A stretch of 64,000 nt of DNA. Origin: Mycobacterium deserti. Lineage in GTDB: Bacteria > Actinomycetota > Actinomycetes > Mycobacteriales > Mycobacteriaceae. The translations under genes were made by a program, and so were the position numbers. Each line of letters begins with the position of its first letter. Position 1 is the first letter of the stretch. This document shows, piece by piece, positions 10,662 through 19,165 of the stretch. The stretch lies in contig NZ_JAODWD010000006.1 of NCBI RefSeq assembly GCF_025345615.1, positions 248,001 to 312,000 on the forward strand. The letters run 5' to 3'. The notes below the pieces were generated by a model. It searched no databases, was not told where the DNA came from, and worked only from the letters and a program-made list of their open reading frames with translations.

Positions 10662-11232
10662 GGTCGAGGAATCGCTCGCGCATGTCGGCGGGCGCGTGAG
10701 TGACCGGCGCGGTGCCATGCAGCAGGCCGAGCCCCGTGGCAAGCAGGACCGACGCCCGCAGTTCGGCTTCCTCCTCGCCGAAACCGAGGTCGGTGAAGGC
10801 TTGCCGGACCTCGCCGAATACCCGGCTGTCGCTTTGCTGCACGCTTGCCAGCACCGCGGCGTCGGTCAACGCCCATGCACGCATGGCTCGTTCGAGTGCC
10901 CGGTGATCGGGTCGGACGAGGGTGCGCATCATCGCCCTCAGCCGTTTGCGGGGGTCGCTGCCGCGCATGTTCTCGAGGCGCCGCCTGCGCTCGTCGTTGA
11001 GGCCGACCCACGCGTCGGCCAGTGCGCAGCGGTAGGCAGCCATGTCGGAGAAATGCCAGTAGAAGCTTCCCTTGGTGACGTCGAGCTGCTCACAGAGGCG
11101 GCCGATGCGCAATCCGTCGGGTCCGCCGTCGACCAGGATGGCGAAGCCGGCCCGAATCCAGTCATCGGCCGTCAACCTGCGGGTCTGCGCCCGCGGCGAC
11201 GTGATGCTCGAACCGGCCACATTTATCGACAC
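10645..11232 (-). CDS. TetR-family transcriptional regulator
   Basis: 195 residues. The N-terminal TetR DNA-binding domain is clear (IGRLCEQLDVTKGSFYWHF, about residues 43-61), followed by a helical ligand domain. Start GTG 11232, with GTG 11220 as an alternative. The ~300-bp upstream region lacks a convincing gene, so the target is not obvious. Confidence 0.88.
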   Translation of the reverse strand: MSINVAGSSITSPRAQTRRLTADDWIRAGFAILVDGGPDGLRIGRLCEQLDVTKGSFYWHFSDMAAYRCALADAWVGLNDERRRRLENMRGSDPRKRLRAMMRTLVRPDHRALERAMRAWALTDAAVLASVQQSDSRVFGEVRQAFTDLGFGEEEAELRASVLLATGLGLLHGTAPVTHAPADMRERFLDLMLRR

Positions 11233-11534
11233 TAGCGAAAATTATTGCAGCGAAGAACTGCCGCAGCGCGTGGAAATCGCGGAAGGCGGTCGAAATCCCC
11301 GGCAACCGTGGCCGCCTGGTAGGCGCCGCCGCTCATCGGCTCCTACTCCGGCCCGCCCGGCCGGCGGCACTGATGGGACTCGATGCCATGGCGGCCACGG
11401 TCGCTACGGCGGAACGTACCATGCGGGCTGGTACGGGCTCTGCAATCCGATCGGCAAGTCTGGTGGCGGACAACGCCAGACGTGACCGCCGACACGGCGT
11501 TTAGCCGACCAGGGCGTCGGGCAACCTGCTCGGC
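11233..11534. other. Intergenic region with no supported gene
   Basis: About 300 bp between a TetR gene (minus) and the acidic small protein (plus). An AT-rich stretch at 11225-11250 is a likely promoter for the TetR gene. A 43-codon ORF (ATG near 11371, stop near 11502) has no RBS or recognisable product. I see no repeat or RNA structure. Confidence 0.5.
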
Positions 11535-11876
11535 ATGGCTCCCGACGAGTTCGACAACAACTCCCCGCTGACCCCGGCTGAGCAGCTGGACTCCGACGAG
11601 GTGCGCAATGACGACGGCGATGAGGTCGTCGACCCGCCGGAGCGGTGGATTCCCCCGAAGCAGGACGAGACGCTCGACGAACGCCTCAGCGACGAGGTGC
11701 CCGACGTGACCGCTGAGGAGATCGACCCGTCCGACGCCGACGACGACCAGTCCGACATCGAAGTGGTCTCCGACGACGAGTTGGATCAACTGGACATGGC
11801 CGCAGGCGGTAAGACGCAGGGCCAGGTCAGCGGCACGCCTGAAGATGGCGAGTCATTCTTTGACGTCGTCGAGTGA
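11535..11876 (+). CDS. Small acidic protein (DUF5709-like)
   Basis: 113 residues, very rich in Asp/Glu and likely disordered. The core DPPERWIPPKQDETLDERLSDEVPD resembles the actinobacterial DUF5709 motif (PPER...ETLDxRL..E.PD). No catalytic features. It converges on glgX, ending 27 bp from it. Function unknown. Confidence 0.7.
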   Translation: MAPDEFDNNSPLTPAEQLDSDEVRNDDGDEVVDPPERWIPPKQDETLDERLSDEVPDVTAEEIDPSDADDDQSDIEVVSDDELDQLDMAAGGKTQGQVSGTPEDGESFFDVVE

Positions 11877-11903
11877 CCCGGACCCGCGAGGAGCGCAACG
11901 ACC

Positions 11904-14060
11904 TCAGCTGTCGGCCTTCAGCACCATGACCGCGCGGGCGTCCACCGTCACCGTGACGCCTGCGCCGATCGGTTTCGGCTCGGACTCGTCGGCGGGATCG
12001 GCGGCCGTGTAGAGCACCGGCAGCCATGACGGGCCGAATTGCTCTGGCGGAAGCCTGAATTCGATAGGCTCGTGGTGGGCGTTGAAGCACAGCACGAACG
12101 AGTCGTCGGTGACCCGCTGGCCGCGCACGTCGAGGTCGGGGATGCCGTTGCCGTTGAGGTACACGGCGATTGACTTGGCGAAGCCGCTTTCCCAGTCCTC
12201 GTCGCTCATCTCGGAGCCGTCCGGGGAAAACCACGCGATGTCGGGCATCCCGGCGCCACCGCGATGCCGCACCGGGCGCCCAGAGAAGAATCGCCGCCTG
12301 CGGAATACCGGGTGCGAGGCGCGCAACTCCGCGACCGCACACGTGAACTGCTGCAACTCGGTGTCGGCTTGCGACCAGTCGATCCAGGACAACTCGTTGT
12401 CCTGGCAGTACACGTTGTTGTTGCCGTTTTGGGTGCGGCCGAGTTCATCGCCGTGTGCGATCATCGGCACGCCCTGTGAAAGTAACAGCGTGGCAATGAA
12501 ATTGCGTTGTTGACGCGACCGCAGCGCGTTGACCTCCGGGTCGTCCGTCGGTCCCTCGGCGCCACAGTTCCAAGACCTGTTGTGGCTCTCGCCGTCCCGG
12601 TTGTCCTCGCCGTTGGCCTCGTTGTGCTTCTCGTTGTAGGACACCAGGTCGCGCAGCGTGAAGCCGTCGTGGGCGATGACGAAGTTGATGGACGCCACGG
12701 GACGGCGACCGGTGTGCTCGTAGAGATCCGACGAGCCGGTCAGCCGGGATGCGAACTCGTCGAGCGTGGCTGACTCGCCGCGCCAGTAGTCGCGCACCGT
12801 GTCGCGGTACTTGCCGTTCCACTCGGTCCACTGCGGCGGAAAGCCCCCGACTTGGTAGCCGCCGGGGCCGACGTCCCACGGCTCAGCGATCAGTTTGACC
12901 TGGCTGACGGTCGGATCCTGTTGCACCAGTTCGAAGAACGCCGCCAGCCGATCGACGTCGTAGAACTCGCGCGCGAGCGTCGAGGCCAGGTCGAATCGGA
13001 AACCGTCGACATGCATCTCGGTCACCCAGTACCGCAAAGAGTCCATGATCAGCTGCAGGGAATGCGGATGCCCGACGTTGAGGCTGTTGCCGGTGCCCGT
13101 GTAGTCCATGTAGTAGCGCCTGTCGTCGTCCACCAGCCGGTAGTAGGCGCCGTTGTCGATCCCCCGGAAGCACAGCGTCGGGCCCATGTGGTTGCCCTCG
13201 GCGGTGTGGTTGTAGACGACGTCGAGGATCACCTCGATGTTGGCCTCGTGCAGCGCGCGCACCATCGCCTTGAACTCCTGCACCTGCCCGCCCGGGTTGG
13301 GGTTGGAGCTGTACTTGTAGTCGGGGGCGAAGAACCCGATGGTGTTGTAACCCCAATAGTTCGACAGGCCTTTGTCCACCAACGTCGAATCGTTGGCGAA
13401 GTGATGCACCGGCATCAACTCGATCGCGGTGACACCGAGCGACTTCAGGTGGTCGATGATCGCGGGGTGGCCGACCGCGGCATACGTACCGCGGATCTGC
13501 TCGGGGATGTCGGGGTGCGTCTGTGTCAGCCCCTTGACGTGCGCCTCGTAGATGATCGAGTCGGCGTACTCGTGGCCGGGCGGGCGGTCGACACCCCAGT
13601 CGAAGTAGGGATTGATGACCACCGACTTCGGCATGCTGGCCGCCGAGTCGTCGTCGTTGCGGCTGTCCGGATCGCCGAAGTTGTAGGAGAACAGCGACTG
13701 GTTCCAGTCGAAGGTTCCGTCGATGGCCTTCGAGTACGGGTCAAGGAGCAGCTTGTTGGGATTGCAGCGCTGTCCGGTGCCGGGGTCGTAGGTGCCGTGC
13801 ACGCGGTACCCGTAGCGCTGGCCGGGCTCGATGTTCGGAATGAAACCGTGCCAGACGAAGCCGTCGATCTCGGGCAGCGTCAGGCGCGTCTCCGCCCCGT
13901 CGGCGTTGAACAGGCACAACTCGACCTTCTCGGCCGCCTCGGAGAACAGCGCGAAGTTGGTTCCGAAGCCGTCGTAAGTGGCACCGAGCGGATAGGCCTT
14001 GCCGGGCCAGAGCTCCATCGGCGCGACCTGCGGATTGCCAGCTTGGGTCAAGTTACACAC
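11904..14060 (-). CDS. glgX: Glycogen debranching enzyme (GlgX/TreX type)
   Basis: 718-residue GH13 isoamylase-type enzyme that cleaves alpha-1,6 branches of glycogen. An N-terminal CBM48-like region (PLGATYDGFGTNFALFSEAAEKVELCLF) precedes the barrel. Catalytic residues are D357 (VDGFRFDLAS), E393 (LIAEPWD) and D465 (IAHDGF). In M. tuberculosis treX heads treXYZ; here no treY or treZ adjoins it, so a stand-alone GlgX role beside treS-mak is more likely. The start is uncertain between residue 1 and M15 (MELWPGK). Confidence 0.92.
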   Translation of the reverse strand: MCNLTQAGNPQVAPMELWPGKAYPLGATYDGFGTNFALFSEAAEKVELCLFNADGAETRLTLPEIDGFVWHGFIPNIEPGQRYGYRVHGTYDPGTGQRCNPNKLLLDPYSKAIDGTFDWNQSLFSYNFGDPDSRNDDDSAASMPKSVVINPYFDWGVDRPPGHEYADSIIYEAHVKGLTQTHPDIPEQIRGTYAAVGHPAIIDHLKSLGVTAIELMPVHHFANDSTLVDKGLSNYWGYNTIGFFAPDYKYSSNPNPGGQVQEFKAMVRALHEANIEVILDVVYNHTAEGNHMGPTLCFRGIDNGAYYRLVDDDRRYYMDYTGTGNSLNVGHPHSLQLIMDSLRYWVTEMHVDGFRFDLASTLAREFYDVDRLAAFFELVQQDPTVSQVKLIAEPWDVGPGGYQVGGFPPQWTEWNGKYRDTVRDYWRGESATLDEFASRLTGSSDLYEHTGRRPVASINFVIAHDGFTLRDLVSYNEKHNEANGEDNRDGESHNRSWNCGAEGPTDDPEVNALRSRQQRNFIATLLLSQGVPMIAHGDELGRTQNGNNNVYCQDNELSWIDWSQADTELQQFTCAVAELRASHPVFRRRRFFSGRPVRHRGGAGMPDIAWFSPDGSEMSDEDWESGFAKSIAVYLNGNGIPDLDVRGQRVTDDSFVLCFNAHHEPIEFRLPPEQFGPSWLPVLYTAADPADESEPKPIGAGVTVTVDARAVMVLKADS

Positions 14061-14112
14061 TCCATTTTCACTGTTGAGATCGTCGGCTAAAGCGACGATA
14101 CGGGGGTGCCCA

Positions 14113-14778
14113 ATGCGCGAGCATCACAACCACGTCGTCCGCCGATGTGCCGGACCGTGCTGGCCGAATTCGACCGCGGTGTGGCCATCATCACCTTGAA
14201 TCGGGCACGGCAACGTCCGGGTCATCGTGCTGACGGGCGTTCCTCCTGCGTTTTGCGCCGGTGCCGACCTCGGTGACGGGGAGGGCACGTTCGCACAGCC
14301 CGGCCCCGGCTTCAGCGCGGCGGGCATCGAGATACCCGCGTGGACGCTGCCGAAACCGGTCATCGCGGCGGTCAATGGCCACGCCATCGGACTCGGCCTG
14401 ACGCTGGCGCTGCAGTGCGATATCGGCGATCTTCGCGGCCGACGCGCGCTACGGCGTCGTGCAGGTCCGGCGGGAGTCGTCGGTGACGCGTACTCCCACT
14501 GGATCCTGCCGCGTCTGGTCGGTATCGCCAACGCTGCCGAAATACTGCTCACCGGTGCGACTTTCGACGGTTTCCGGGCGGTCGAGCTCGGGCTCGGCAG
14601 CCGGGTGCTGCCTGCCGTTGAGGTGCTGCCCGCGGCGTTGGAACTGGCTCACGACATCGCCGAGGACACCGCGCCCATGTCGGTCGCGGCGAGCAAGCGG
14701 CTGCTGTGGGAGTCCTTCGACCTCGACCGAGCGACGGGCGCCGCGATGAACGGGTGCCCCGCGGGACCCCACGCTGGG
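14113..14778 (+). pseudogene. Decayed enoyl-CoA hydratase/isomerase
   Basis: Crotonase segments appear in order but in different frames. SSADVPDR is in frame 2 from 14132. VLAEFDRGVAIITLNR is in frame 0 from 14157. VRVIVLTGVPPAFCAGADL through HAIGLGLTLALQCDI is in frame 1 from 14215. IFAADARYGVVQVRR (~14430) is shifted again, then GDAYSHWILPRLVG returns to frame 1. Around 14205-14215 about 25-30 codons between LNR and VRVIVL are missing, and the C-terminal ~40 residues end at the pncA boundary. At least three frameshifts plus a deletion make this a pseudogene rather than a read error. Confidence 0.88.
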
Positions 14779-15330
14779 CTAGCTGACCTCGACGCCCGCG
14801 GCGCGCAACTGCTCAACAGCCGCGGCGGTCGACTCAGGCGCGACGCCCGCAGTGAGCTTGCGCAGGACCCGCGTCGCGAAGCCGTGCCGCGCGGCGTCGG
14901 CGGCGGTAGCTTGCACGCAGTAGTCGGTCGCGATGCCGACGACGTCGACCTCGTCGACACCGCGCCTGTGCAACCACTCGGCCAGCGGGGTGCCTGCGTC
15001 GTCGGAGCCCTCGAAGCCGCTGTAGGCGGCCGAGTAGTGCCCCTTGTGGAACGTGGCTTCGACCGCGGAGTGATCGAACTGTGGGTGGAAGTCCGCACCG
15101 CTGGTGCCCACAACGCAGTGCCGCGGCCACGACACCCGGAAGTCTGGTTTGTCGGAGAAGTGCTCACCCGGGTCGATGTGAAAGTCCTTGGTGGCCACGA
15201 TATGTGCATAGTCGGGGTCACCGGCGAGCAGTTCGGAGATGCCGCGGGCCACCTCGGCACCGCCGTCCACAGCAAGCGAACCGCCCTCGCAGAAGTCGTT
15301 CTGCACGTCGACGATGATCAGCGCACGCAT
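14779..15330 (-). CDS. pncA: Nicotinamidase / pyrazinamidase
   Basis: 183-residue cytosolic amidase hydrolysing nicotinamide to nicotinate for NAD salvage; the same activity converts pyrazinamide to pyrazinoic acid. The full active site is visible: catalytic D8, K96 and C138, and metal ligands D49, H51, H57 and H71. H57 is the position changed in naturally resistant M. bovis. The start is 9 bp after the stop of the membrane protein gene on the same strand, so pncA is the last gene of a five-gene operon. Confidence 0.97.
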   Translation of the reverse strand: MRALIIVDVQNDFCEGGSLAVDGGAEVARGISELLAGDPDYAHIVATKDFHIDPGEHFSDKPDFRVSWPRHCVVGTSGADFHPQFDHSAVEATFHKGHYSAAYSGFEGSDDAGTPLAEWLHRRGVDEVDVVGIATDYCVQATAADAARHGFATRVLRKLTAGVAPESTAAAVEQLRAAGVEVS

Positions 15331-15339
15331 GTCGTTAAG

Positions 15340-16635
15340 CTACCCGCCGAACAGCAGGTACAGGCCGGTGAACGTGTAGCCCACCATCACCAGCATCATC
15401 GCGAGCTGACCGGTCAGCTGGTGCCCGGCTGGCAGCAGTCGCAGTGCCCGGTCGTGCGCCGCGATCACGCCCGCGACGTGCCCCGCCACCACGAACCCGA
15501 CCTTGAGGGTGGCGAGCAACGAAGGATGCAGCGACAGAACGTAATTCACATCGACGTCGAGGCTGAACAACAGGATGACCGTCTGCTGGGCCCGCTCGAT
15601 CAGATACGTCAGATAGTGCGCGAACACGTAACCGATGACGATCGGGATCAGTGAGTGCGCCATCTGGCCGGGCAGTTGTGCGCGCAGCTGCCGATCGACG
15701 CCGCCCGTCGCACGGGCCGCGGCCCAGAATGTGCCCGCCACCACGCCCACGAACACCAGCAGGCCGGCCGTGCGGATCAGCGTGGCGATCAGCTCGGAGG
15801 TCGCGTTCTCGTCGACGAAGGCCCGGATCCGCGGAAGGGCCGAGAAGCTGTCGAACGCGGTCGACCCCAGCAGCACCGCCAGCACGGTCACGGTGCCCGG
15901 TCGAACCGGCAGTGACAACAGGTTGTTGAACGGGTTGCCGACCGCGATCCGCCCGTCGGGGTTGCGACTGAAGGCCGACAGCCGCGACGCGACCACGCTG
16001 TACACCTCGAACGGGTCGGCGTTGCGGTTCCAGCGGTCGCCGCAGCACAACGCGCCGACCAAGGTGACGGCCAGGTAAATGGCCAACCAGATGCGAATGG
16101 CGTCAAGCGATCCCGGGTCGGGGCTGGCCAGTTCGAGCCAGACGAAGGCGAACAATCCGAGCGCCGCGGGCCGATATCCCCATGACGCCGGATAGCTGCG
16201 GCGAAGCGACCGTCCACCCAACAGACGGACAACTGCACGCACCGGCGAGATCGCCCGCCACACCGGGCCGACCAACAGGGAGACCGCAACCAGGCCGACC
16301 CACAGCAGGACGTAGAACACACCGGGCAGCGGGTTGTTGCCGTCCTGAGGTCCGAGGACCGCCCGGATCCCAATCCACACGCTCAGCAGCAGCGCCGCGA
16401 TCGCCACCGCCCACCGGGTGGATGTGGCGTCGACCAGCGTTGTGACCCACGTCGGCAGTGGTCGGCCAGGTTTGGCCGAGTCGAATCGCGGCCGCCGCCA
16501 GGCCAGCGCGACGACCGCGAACGTGAACGTCAGTGCCCACGCCGCCCCGATCAGGGCGTAGGTGAACGGGATCGGCAGATCCGTCGAGCCGCCGAGGCCG
16601 TGAGCCAGAACGGTGACGGACGTGCCTGCCGTCAC
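15340..16635 (-). CDS. Polytopic membrane protein of the cupredoxin-lipoprotein operon
   Basis: 431 residues from GTG 16635, with about ten predicted spans. Possible ligand residues lie in or near membrane segments (AHYLTYLIERAQ, GHVAGVIAAHD). A soluble loop contains DRWNRNADPFEVYSVV and NPFNNLLSLP. The start overlaps the lipoprotein stop by GTGA. I cannot assign a family; conserved-looking His residues and operon context suggest metal or redox work in the membrane. Confidence 0.8.
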   Translation of the reverse strand: MTAGTSVTVLAHGLGGSTDLPIPFTYALIGAAWALTFTFAVVALAWRRPRFDSAKPGRPLPTWVTTLVDATSTRWAVAIAALLLSVWIGIRAVLGPQDGNNPLPGVFYVLLWVGLVAVSLLVGPVWRAISPVRAVVRLLGGRSLRRSYPASWGYRPAALGLFAFVWLELASPDPGSLDAIRIWLAIYLAVTLVGALCCGDRWNRNADPFEVYSVVASRLSAFSRNPDGRIAVGNPFNNLLSLPVRPGTVTVLAVLLGSTAFDSFSALPRIRAFVDENATSELIATLIRTAGLLVFVGVVAGTFWAAARATGGVDRQLRAQLPGQMAHSLIPIVIGYVFAHYLTYLIERAQQTVILLFSLDVDVNYVLSLHPSLLATLKVGFVVAGHVAGVIAAHDRALRLLPAGHQLTGQLAMMLVMVGYTFTGLYLLFGG

Positions 16636-17051
16636 TGCACCGCGATGCTGGCGATCGTCTTCTTCAGGTTGTGCAGCTCGACGTCGACCTTGCCAGGCAC
16701 CTCGACGGTGAACTGGAACGATTGTCCCGGTTTGGGTTTCACCGCGAAGGTGTGCTCAGGGTTGGAATGCACGTGCAGTTCGTCGGCGGCATCGCTGTTG
16801 ACGCGGATGACGATCGGTTGGTTGACCCCGGCTTGCAGTTGCTCGTTGACCGGCGTGACCTGGCCGCCCTCGATCGTGACGTCGACTGTGAGTCGGTCCG
16901 GCGGCGCCTGCTGGTCCGGCATCTCCGACGGGTTGACGGTCGACTCCGACGGACTTGCCGGGGGGGACTCGGACGCGCTGTCCGAACCCCCGCCACAAGC
17001 GGCGGTGATAGCCGCGGCCGCCAGGATGATCAGCGTCTTGCGGTTTCTCAC
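16632..17051 (-). CDS. Cupredoxin-like lipoprotein
   Basis: 139 residues from GTG 17051 with GGAGG 5 nt upstream. A signal peptide ends in a lipobox (ITAAC, Cys19), then a Ser/Pro linker, then a ~85-residue beta domain resembling cupredoxin_1 folds (VNQPIVIRVNSDAADELHVHSNPEHTF in two strands, EVPGKVDVELHN). H93, H95, H100 and H127 could bind metal, but the Cys of a blue-copper site is absent. It overlaps both neighbours, so it is translated with them. Confidence 0.8.
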   Translation of the reverse strand: MRNRKTLIILAAAAITAACGGGSDSASESPPASPSESTVNPSEMPDQQAPPDRLTVDVTIEGGQVTPVNEQLQAGVNQPIVIRVNSDAADELHVHSNPEHTFAVKPKPGQSFQFTVEVPGKVDVELHNLKKTIASIAVQ

Positions 17052-17212
17052 ATTCCTCCATCTGTGTTCGACGTGCCGTCGCTGCCCGGCTTGCGCCGGT
17101 TCTTCACCGCAATGTAAACGACGACACCGGCCACCACGATCGCCGGAGCGAAGGCAGGCACAGCGAGCCAAATCGGATGATCGGCAAGGATGACGACGTC
17201 GGTTTGCGGCAT
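17048..17212 (-). CDS. 54-residue single-span membrane peptide
   Basis: Short gene starting ATG 17212 and stopping TGA 17048. The peptide is MPQTDVVILADHPIWLAVPA, then a hydrophobic span (FAPAIVVAGVVVYIAV), then a basic tail (KNRRKPGS). Its ATG shares one base with the upstream stop (TGATG) and its stop overlaps the lipoprotein GTG, which is strong support that it is real. Probably a small subunit or assembly factor of this membrane system. Confidence 0.75.
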   Translation of the reverse strand: MPQTDVVILADHPIWLAVPAFAPAIVVAGVVVYIAVKNRRKPGSDGTSNTDGGM

Positions 17213-19047
17213 CACGCTTGCGCTGAAGGTTGCAGCTCCGCTTCGCTCCCGCTGGGCTCACAGTTGTTGATCCGGCCACCGCCCCAGGTGATCCCGGCGA
17301 TCATGGCCAGCGTGCAGACCAGCACCACCAGGCAGCCGATGAGCCACAGCGACTGCGGGATGTCCGGGCTGCGCTCGCGCTGCAGGATGGTGATCTCCGA
17401 GACGAACGGCCGGGTGAACTGCGCTTCGGCGGGCACCTCTTGCGCGCCGATGCCGGGATCGCCGGCCAGGAAGATCGGAACCGCGGTGAGCGTCTTTCCA
17501 TCGTGCACCCGCAGCAGGGTCTTCCAGGTACCGGACACCGGCAGCGGCTGCGTTGAGACGTAATGGCCGTCGCCGACCTTCTCGAGGTGGTCGATGAACT
17601 GGCCGCGTTCGTTCTCCAGGCCCCCCTGCCAACCCAGCACCGATACCCAGTTGGGGTCGTCGCTGATGACGTCGGGCGGGTTGAACCGCACGTCGGCGGT
17701 GACGAACCGCTGGCCGTCGACGGCCGGCGCTTCGGTCAGCGTGACAGACGCGGTCGAGTTCTGCGGCGTGGAGTAGCGCAGACCGTTGGCGGCCGCGCCG
17801 CCGATCGCCAGGATCGTCAACACCACCAGGCCGACTCCGATTGCGCGGCGCGGCAAGCGCTGACCGGTGATCACCATTCCCGCCATCGCGCCGCAGGCGC
17901 CGACGAGTACGGCGACGGGAATCGACATGGCCAGCGCCTCGGGCCAGATGCTGGTCGGCCACGGGTAGTGGTAGACCGCGTTGATCCACAGCGACTCGAG
18001 CCACAGTCCCACCGTCGCGATGCCCAGGCCGGCAACCGCCCCGAACAGTACGGGTCGCTTGAGCAGCGGGGTCAACGCCACCAATTCGACGACGATCGCG
18101 GCGCCGAGGTAGAGCGGGAACCAGTTCACCGGCGCGTCGAGCACAGGCGCCACGAGGAACGCCACGATGCCGCGCAGACCGATCGCGATCAGCGCGGCGA
18201 TCAGGGCGGCGCCCCGGCCGAGGAAGATGCGCGCCATCACCAGCGCTAGGGCGGCCGCGGCGGCGATCAGCATGGGCTGGAAGACCTGCCGGAACTGCGG
18301 GACGCCGAAGTCGAACTCGATCTGGTACACCGACGCTCCGATGAGGACACCGGCGAACGCCAGGTACAGAACAAACTTCAGACCGATGCCATCGCGCGGG
18401 GCGTCCGGGCCGACCGCGCGCTTGCCCTCGTATTCGAGATACGCCGCGGCCAGCGTCGAGAAACCTGCGCCGCCGATCATCATCAGGTGGGTGGGGCCCC
18501 ACAGCGTGACGTCCTGGCCGAAGATCCGGTGCCAGACGTCGTCGAGCGGGAACCCGAGCAGCGCGTAGAGGCCGCACCCGGCCATCACGACGCCGCCGAC
18601 GGGGGCATACCAGTCGTCAGTGATCCGCACCGCGGCCGGCCCCGGCCGGTCGAACGGCAGCACCACCGCGGTGCAACCGGCGACGAAGATCCCGAAGAGG
18701 CCGATCAAGATGAAGTAATGGGCCGGATTGGCCAGCGCGCCGTCGTCGCGGCCGTTCCCGATGTGCAGGCTGACGTCCCAGATGAAGCCGAACAGGGCGC
18801 AGATGATGGACGCGGTGAACATCGCGACCGGCAGGGCGACCCAGGATGGGCGCTTGAAGCGCCGTCCCGACCAGTCGGCCAGCGAGGTCAGCCAGGTGAT
18901 CTTGTGCTGGCGGTGCATCCAGCCGATCCAGAGCAGCACCAGCGTCACGACGCCGGCGGCTGCCGTCAGCCCGATGATCTCGTTGAGAGCGGCGCCGCCG
19001 CCCTCGTCCTGCGCCAATATTGAAATTTCCGGCGCCGTACCCGTCAT
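17212..19047 (-). CDS. Large polytopic protein with His-bearing membrane core and external beta domain
   Basis: About 611 residues from ATG 19047 (GGTGGGA upstream; GTG 19056 also possible). Around a dozen spans fill residues 20-415. Conserved-looking His residues sit at H95 (WDVSLHIG), H110 (NPAHYF), H173 (DDVWHRIFG) and H187 (LWGPTHLMM). Residues ~425-560 form an external beta-rich domain whose DGHYVSTQPLPVSGTWKTLLRV recalls FixH/YtkA-like folds, then a last span. First gene of the coupled operon ending in pncA. No named family recognised; a copper or redox role is inferred. Confidence 0.78.
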   Translation of the reverse strand: MTGTAPEISILAQDEGGGAALNEIIGLTAAAGVVTLVLLWIGWMHRQHKITWLTSLADWSGRRFKRPSWVALPVAMFTASIICALFGFIWDVSLHIGNGRDDGALANPAHYFILIGLFGIFVAGCTAVVLPFDRPGPAAVRITDDWYAPVGGVVMAGCGLYALLGFPLDDVWHRIFGQDVTLWGPTHLMMIGGAGFSTLAAAYLEYEGKRAVGPDAPRDGIGLKFVLYLAFAGVLIGASVYQIEFDFGVPQFRQVFQPMLIAAAAALALVMARIFLGRGAALIAALIAIGLRGIVAFLVAPVLDAPVNWFPLYLGAAIVVELVALTPLLKRPVLFGAVAGLGIATVGLWLESLWINAVYHYPWPTSIWPEALAMSIPVAVLVGACGAMAGMVITGQRLPRRAIGVGLVVLTILAIGGAAANGLRYSTPQNSTASVTLTEAPAVDGQRFVTADVRFNPPDVISDDPNWVSVLGWQGGLENERGQFIDHLEKVGDGHYVSTQPLPVSGTWKTLLRVHDGKTLTAVPIFLAGDPGIGAQEVPAEAQFTRPFVSEITILQRERSPDIPQSLWLIGCLVVLVCTLAMIAGITWGGGRINNCEPSGSEAELQPSAQA

Positions 19048-19165
19048 GTATCCCACCCACTGAGTCTCGGAGGAAACTTCTTACTCGGCGGTAATGTTGC
19101 CAGAACGACCCCAGTCGAAACCAGGGGTACCGGGTATTGACGTCAGGGCAACGAGTCAGACGCGG

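Noticed and set aside
12852..14090. 412-codon plus-strand ORF opposite glgX
   Set aside because: Antisense shadow of a complete GH13 enzyme with all catalytic residues.
14227..15654. 475-codon plus-strand ORF running through pncA
   Set aside because: Only its first third is crotonase-like; the rest is antisense to an intact PncA. The crotonase part is treated as a pseudogene.
19057..19165. Riboswitch upstream of the membrane operon
   Set aside because: Only about 100 bp with no recognisable conserved aptamer elements.
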